From assembly GCA_019636875.1 (NCBI GenBank), contig JAHBWR010000019.1:1-39134 (forward strand): a stretch of 39,134 nucleotides of DNA, written 5' to 3'. The position numbers and the translations under genes were made by a program. Of this stretch, positions 35,402-39,134 are shown in pieces; within the stretch, counting starts at the first letter, position 1, and each line of letters starts with the position of its first letter. The notes under the pieces were generated by a model. The model was not told the DNA's origin. It saw nothing but the letters and a program-made list of their open reading frames with translations, and made no database searches. This DNA is from Nitrospira sp. (GTDB lineage: Bacteria; Nitrospirota; Nitrospiria; Nitrospirales; Nitrospiraceae).

Positions 35402-36901
35402 ATGGACTCAATGTCACTTGATAGGCTGCACATTGTGATGGCGGCCTCAGAAGCTGTTCCGTATGCAAAAACCGGTGGCTTGGGCGATGTCGTCACGGCA
35501 TTGGCAAAGGAACTGTCTGCGTTAGGACATCGTGTAACATTGCTCTTGCCTGGATACCGAGGCCAAACGACACAATGTGTTCGCCGAGAGGTCATGCGAT
35601 TCTCAATTGTAATGATGGAGACGAAGGCAGAGGTGACGGTTGAAGAGGAGCTCATACCGGTTACGGAAGCCTCACACCCGCTCAGAGTATTTCTCGTACG
35701 GTATGATCCGTATTTTGATCGTCCAGGAATTTACCAAGAGGATCATCATGACTATCCGGACAACCTCGATCGATTTACATTATTCTGTCGGGCAGTTCTT
35801 CATGTGTTACGTATGCTAGCGGAAGTGCAAGGAGAGGTAGTTGATGTACTCCACCTTCATGACTGGCAGGCCGCACTATGCTCGGTTTATCTGAGAGCGT
35901 TGCCTGGTGAGTATAAGGACCTTCAATCGGTCAAGACGCTGTTGACCGTGCATAATCTCGGCTATCAAGGAATATTTTCTGCTGTGGAGTTTGGAAAGAC
36001 CGGGCTTCCTCCATCTCTATTCTGCCCGAGCGCTCTTGAATACTACGGATCAATTAATTGTCTAAAAGGTGGCATCATTTGCGCAGATGCTGTTTCCACT
36101 GTAAGTCCAACCTACGCAAAAGAAATTATCACTCCAGAGTATGGTTGCGGGCTTGAAGGTGTATTGTCCGGCCGCCTAGATGGCATATTAGGTATTACCA
36201 ATGGGATTGATACAAAGGTCTGGGACCCTGCGCAAGATTCCTACCTTCCTGCTCGATATACAGTGGAGAATTTGGCTGGGAAACAAGTTTGCAAAATGGC
36301 GTTGCAAGAAGAATTTGGTCTACTGAAGCGTGAGGTGCCTGTCCTGGGTGTGGTCGGTCGCCTGACGTTCCAAAAAGGTTTTGATCTCTTGCTTGAGATC
36401 ATCGCAGAGCTCATGTCGCTGGATCTTCAAATTGTGTTTCTAGGATCCGGCGATTACGAACTAGAACAACAGTTTAGGGCAGTTCAAGCCGAATACGCAG
36501 AGAATATTGGCTTGTACATTGGATTTGACGAAAGATTGGCTCATCGAGTTGAAGCAGGAGCAGATATGTTACTCATGCCGTCTCGCTATGAGCCCTGCGG
36601 GTTAAGTCAACTATACGGCCTTAGGTATGGCACGGTACCCATCGTACGTCGCACTGGAGGGTTAGCGGATACGGTTGTACCATTTCGTCCGTCTACGGTC
36701 CAATCGAAATCTGCAACGGGATTTTGGTTCACTGATGCTTCTCCCGATGCATTGCTCTCTACGATTATGCTTGCTCTATGCGTGCACAAAGAACAGAAAA
36801 CATGGAATGCAATAATAGAAGCTGGGATGAACAAAGACTTATCCTGGAGGCGATCAGCTCGGCAGTACGAGGGAATCTACTGGGCTATAGCAGAGAAATA
36901 A
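35402..36901 (+). CDS. glgA: Glycogen synthase (ADP-glucose type, GT5)
   Basis: A 499-residue glycosyltransferase that extends alpha-1,4-glucan from ADP-glucose. The ADP-glucose-binding KTGGLGDV is at 23-30. The GT-B halves also show HLHDWQAAL, VHNLGYQGIF, NGIDTKVWDP, VGRLTFQKGFDLL and the C-terminal RYEPCGLSQLYGLRYGTVPIVRRTGGLADTV. It is the last gene of the plus-strand run, ending 9 nt before the stop of a convergent lipoprotein gene. An in-frame ATG four codons downstream is also possible. No other glg gene is in the window. Confidence 0.97.
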   Translation: MDSMSLDRLHIVMAASEAVPYAKTGGLGDVVTALAKELSALGHRVTLLLPGYRGQTTQCVRREVMRFSIVMMETKAEVTVEEELIPVTEASHPLRVFLVRYDPYFDRPGIYQEDHHDYPDNLDRFTLFCRAVLHVLRMLAEVQGEVVDVLHLHDWQAALCSVYLRALPGEYKDLQSVKTLLTVHNLGYQGIFSAVEFGKTGLPPSLFCPSALEYYGSINCLKGGIICADAVSTVSPTYAKEIITPEYGCGLEGVLSGRLDGILGITNGIDTKVWDPAQDSYLPARYTVENLAGKQVCKMALQEEFGLLKREVPVLGVVGRLTFQKGFDLLLEIIAELMSLDLQIVFLGSGDYELEQQFRAVQAEYAENIGLYIGFDERLAHRVEAGADMLLMPSRYEPCGLSQLYGLRYGTVPIVRRTGGLADTVVPFRPSTVQSKSATGFWFTDASPDALLSTIMLALCVHKEQKTWNAIIEAGMNKDLSWRRSARQYEGIYWAIAEK

Positions 36902-36910
36902 GTGAATGGC

Positions 36911-37426
36911 TTAGGGAGTGTTAAATGAGACGTTAATGCCATGACCAAGTTTCCCAAGCAATGTCTTGGCTTTAAGCACGTAATAAGAATTTTCTTCTTT
37001 GTGCAAAGTGATAACTGAAACAAAGAAGTCACGAGCACTATCGATATCTCCTTGATCAAGGGCGAGCTCGCCAGCGTGTAGTGCACAGGCAGAAACCATG
37101 GCCTCGACATCAACAGCGACTCGACTGGCTGGATTGGACACTAAGCGTTCAAGACGTGTGGGCAGAGGAAGGACAAATCCTTCATGTGTCACCGGGCCGT
37201 CTCCACTTGCTGAACGAAGCTGCTCTAAGTCTGACACCGCTTGGTTCAAATCTGAAGTTGACTTGCAATCAGCATAGGTGTTCCACAAAGACATAAACCC
37301 ACTATTAGCTGATTCTGTAACTTGGGTTGAAACGCTGCTCGTACAACCGCTGACAACTAGTACCACTCCAAGACCAATTAGACCGCAGACGAGATATTCT
37401 TTGCCCTTGACGATAAATTTCATCAT
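36911..37426 (-). CDS. Putative lipoprotein with a TPR-like C-terminus
   Basis: A 171-residue protein starting MMKFIVKGKEYLVCG; lipobox VVSGC places the lipidated Cys at 28. The mature chain has a helical middle (SDLNQAVSDLEQLRSASG) and a C-terminal helix pair resembling a TPR (ALHAGELALDQGDIDSARDFFVSVITLH). The frame extends to 37471, but ATG 37426 has GAGGGGG five bases upstream. It is convergent with glgA across 9 nt, with no room for a separate terminator. Function is unknown; outer-membrane tethering is likely. Confidence 0.75.
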   Translation of the reverse strand: MMKFIVKGKEYLVCGLIGLGVVLVVSGCTSSVSTQVTESANSGFMSLWNTYADCKSTSDLNQAVSDLEQLRSASGDGPVTHEGFVLPLPTRLERLVSNPASRVAVDVEAMVSACALHAGELALDQGDIDSARDFFVSVITLHKEENSYYVLKAKTLLGKLGHGINVSFNTP

Positions 37427-37558
37427 CGCGACCCCCTCAACTGCTAAGTAATTATGCAAATGATGGGCCATGAACGTATCTATTTGAAGTAATTATTAAA
37501 AGTTGAAATATAGGTCCGCTGGATGCTTGAAAGAATGTGTTAATAGTAACTCACTGTC

Positions 37559-37571
37559 GTGTCATTGACAC
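37559..37571. repeat. Palindrome GTGTCA-T-TGACAC
   Basis: Six-base perfect arms around one base, in the AT-rich 188-nt gap between the lipoprotein and the first IS remnant. It could be an operator for the lipoprotein gene or part of an eroded IS end. No other element was recognised in this gap. Confidence 0.3.
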
Positions 37572-37614
37572 AGTCGGACCATCCTTCGCTTGCATAATAT
37601 TTAGAAGAAATTTG

Positions 37615-38256
37615 ATGAAATTGAAGAACAGCTTGAGCCTCAAGACTAGACAGCAGTACTCCGAAGAGTTTAGGGCAGAAGCGACTCGGTTGGTCCGAGA
37701 CGCGGCACAGCCGGTTGTACACGTGGCCAGGAATCTGAGCATTGCCGACCATCTGCTCTCCCGCTGGCGAGCTGAGCAGCAACAGGCGGACCGGCAGGGC
37801 CACACTCGTCAGTCGATGCATGCGGAATAGAAGGAACTTGCCCGGCTGCGACGTGAGAATGTGATCGTGAAACAGGAGCGAGATTGTTTACGATGTGCGG
37901 CGGTGTTCTTCGCGAAGGAGTTGCGAAGAGATATCGTGCTATTCAGGAACACGACCGTCGCTATCCGATCCGCCAGATGTGCCGGGCCTTGGCGGTCTCT
38001 CCGGCAGGGCATTATGTCTGGCGGGTACGCCCCGACAGCCCCCGGACGGTGGCCAATCGGGCCCTGCTCACTGCAATTCGTCAGCTTTACCACGACAGTC
38101 GCCAGACCTATGGGAGTCCCTGAATCTGGCGGGCGCTCCGCGCATAGGGCCACCGGGTTGGGGAACATCGCGTCGCGCGGCTCATGCGCCAGGCCAAGCT
38201 TCAGGCCAAGACTGTTTCGAAATGGCGAGTAACCACGGATTCGGCGCACCGCTTCT
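37615..38256 (+). pseudogene. IS3-family transposase orfA/orfB, broken
   Basis: orfA starts at ATG 37615 with a Shine-Dalgarno-poor leader and shows the IS3 HTH region (TRQQYSEEFRAEATRLVRD...HVARNLSIADHLLSRWR), then an in-frame TAG at 37828-37830. Reading past it gives KELARLRREN...FFAKE, the normal orfA end. orfB continues in the -1 frame, as in frameshifting IS3 elements, from about 37930 (AKRYRAIQEHDRRYPIRQMCRALAVS...). It has TGA at 38121-38123 after TYGSP and TAG at 38145-38147, and its similarity ends near TTDSAHR at about 38256, before the DDE catalytic core. The element cannot encode a working transposase. Confidence 0.88.
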
Positions 38257-38300
38257 TCCTCGCATGTCTCCGTATACGACCGTCGTGTCTTCATGCTCAT
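38240..38300 (-). pseudogene. IS3-family orfA N-terminal fragment on the opposite strand
   Basis: From ATG 38300, behind a GAGGACAGG Shine-Dalgarno, the minus strand reads MSMKTRRSYTETCEEEAVRR, close to the usual MKTRRSYTEEFKxEAVRLV start of IS3-family orfA. Similarity stops after about 20 codons, exactly where it meets the broken orfB of the plus-strand element. The bases to its right up to about 38360 may include that element's outer end. Confidence 0.6.
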
Positions 38301-38506
38301 CCTGTCCTCCACTTTCAGCATAGTCCCACTCATGGAGGTGTCTGTGAAATCGGGGGAAGGTCACATCTGCGTTGCCTAAAGAGAGTGGGTTTTGAATTGA
38401 TCTTAACAACGCAAGATCAGGCGTCTTATGGACTTGACGCACCGGATCTGGTTCTGAGATTCAGAAAGATGGACGCAACTGATCACTTCACGAAAGGAGA
38501 TTGGCA

Positions 38507-38769
38507 ATGAAGAAGCGGTTTCCTGAGGCCAAGACTCCAGGGTTCTTACGAGAGGCGGATGTCGGGGTTGCGGTCAAGGAGTTGTACTGCCGCTATGGGT
38601 TCTCCGAAGCGAGCTACTATCTCTTGCGAACAAATTTGGTGGCATGACGGTGTCGGACGCCAAACGGTTGCGCGTATTGGAATAGGAGAATACCCGGATC
38701 AAGAAGTTACTGGCGGAGGCGTTGCTGGAACAAGCGGTCGCCCAGGAGGCGCTCCCAATAAAGTGGTAG
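38507..38769 (+). pseudogene. IS407-like (IS3 family) orfA, frameshifted
   Basis: ATG 38507 with AGGAG seven bases upstream reads MKKRFPEAKTPGFLREADVG and on to ELYCRYGFSEASYYLLR, then hits TGA at 38645-38647. Loss of one base just before 38632 moves the true frame; there it reads KFGGMTVSDAKRLRVLE, a TAG at 38683-38685, then ENTRIKKLLAEALLEQAVAQ and a final stop at 38767-38769. This is the IS407-group orfA with one frameshift and one nonsense codon. Confidence 0.88.
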
Positions 38770-39134
38770 GCGCACTGGCTCGACGTGAGGTGGTGCGCTG
38801 GCTGCGTGCGACCAGCGTACGATATCAACCCGTTTCAGACTGGAATGTAGAACTGCGAGCGGCTACTCTTGTACTCGCTGGCCGTCGTCGACAATACGGG
38901 GCGGGCATGATTTATCTAAAGCTACGGCAGCAGGGAGTATGGGTGAATCATAAGCGGGTTGAACGCCTGTATGTGGAGGCCCAGTTGCAGCTGCGCCGCC
39001 GTACACGGAAGAAAGTGCCCATGGGCGTACGCCAGCCGTTAGTGCGGCCGGAATCCGCGAACCAAGTTTGGTCGATGGATTTCGTGTTTGACCGTAGTGC
39101 CGAAGGCCGGGTGATCAAATGTTTGACGATCGTG
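38763..39134 (+). pseudogene. IS407-like orfB (transposase), truncated by the window edge
   Basis: An open frame of 124 codons in the -1 frame relative to the frameshift-corrected orfA, running off the right edge. It reads GALARREVVRWLRATSVRYQ, then GAGMIYLKLRQQGVWVNHKR, QPLVRPESANQVWSMDFVFD and KCLTIV, the start of the DDE integrase core of IS3-family transposases (first Asp in MDFVFD). The N-terminal HTH seems shortened by about 15 residues between RWLRA and TSVRYQ, so it is probably inactive even though this part has no stop. Confidence 0.8.

Larger units (their letters stand above)
37615..39134. mobile_element. Cluster of IS3-family remnants
   Basis: Three transposase fragments of distinct IS3-family types lie side by side: an IS3-like orfA/orfB pair (37615-38256), a minus-strand orfA start (38240-38300), and an IS407-like orfA/orfB (38507 to the edge). 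All but the last orfB carry stops, frameshifts or truncations. Terminal inverted repeats and target duplications could not be defined. The cluster abuts the end of the conserved gene run. Confidence 0.85.

Noticed and set aside
37809..38333. 174-residue minus-strand ORF as one intact gene
   Set aside because: Only its first 20-odd codons match IS3 orfA; the rest is antisense to another IS remnant, so it is a chimera of fragments.

Overview
The window looks like chromosome from a Gram-negative bacterium of the phylum Nitrospirota, most likely genus Nitrospira. This is an inference from gene content and gene style (two-domain SagB-like oxidoreductase, NTT-like transporter, DUF948/YtxH pair inside a gat locus, sigma-54 activator, lipoproteins), moderate GC, and no rRNA or other diagnostic marker. 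No tRNA, rRNA or CRISPR array was seen.

Layout. (1) 1-4480, regulatory and accessory: an AhpD-like protein cut by the left edge, a divergent Crp/Fnr regulator, a sigma-54 activator without a receiver domain, a small zinc-ribbon protein and an NTT-type transporter. (2) 4481-7451: a spacer with a perfect 14-bp inverted repeat, then a SagB-like protein with two nitroreductase domains followed at once by an unrecognised protein with an internal duplication. (3) 7606-10315, minus strand: membrane-anchored SGNH hydrolase, VanZ-like protein, single-domain response regulator. (4) 10643-13926: Tat-exported M15/YcbK-like protein, ArsB/NhaD-type permease and a convergent zinc CDF exporter. (5) 14102-15814, minus strand: a signalling cassette of a pseudo-receiver/COG2229 GTPase, a tiny coupled ORF and a response regulator with a C-terminal four-Cys motif. 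(6) 16145-20708, minus strand: tmk-holB-metG plus a coupled exported protein. (7) 20913-36901: a long plus-strand run of housekeeping genes: DUF502, glmU, glmS, gatC, panD, gatA, DUF948, ytxH, gatB, eno, ftsB-like, era, mgtE, recO, DUF971, a lipoprotein and glgA. (8) 36911-37426: a convergent lipoprotein. (9) 37615-39134: remnants of at least three IS3-family elements with stops, a frameshift and truncations, running off the right edge.

The plus-strand run joins UDP-GlcNAc synthesis (GlmS and GlmU), tRNA-dependent amidation (GatCAB), pantothenate supply (PanD), glycolysis (enolase), division and ribosome assembly (FtsB-like, Era), Mg2+ uptake, recombination repair and glycogen synthesis. Gaps are short and several genes overlap by 4-11 nt, so translational coupling is likely in parts.

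The least explained parts are the GTPase/response-regulator cassette at 14.1-15.8 kb, and the SagB-like/duplicated-domain pair at 4.8-7.5 kb, whose interdomain linker carries repeat-like tracts.
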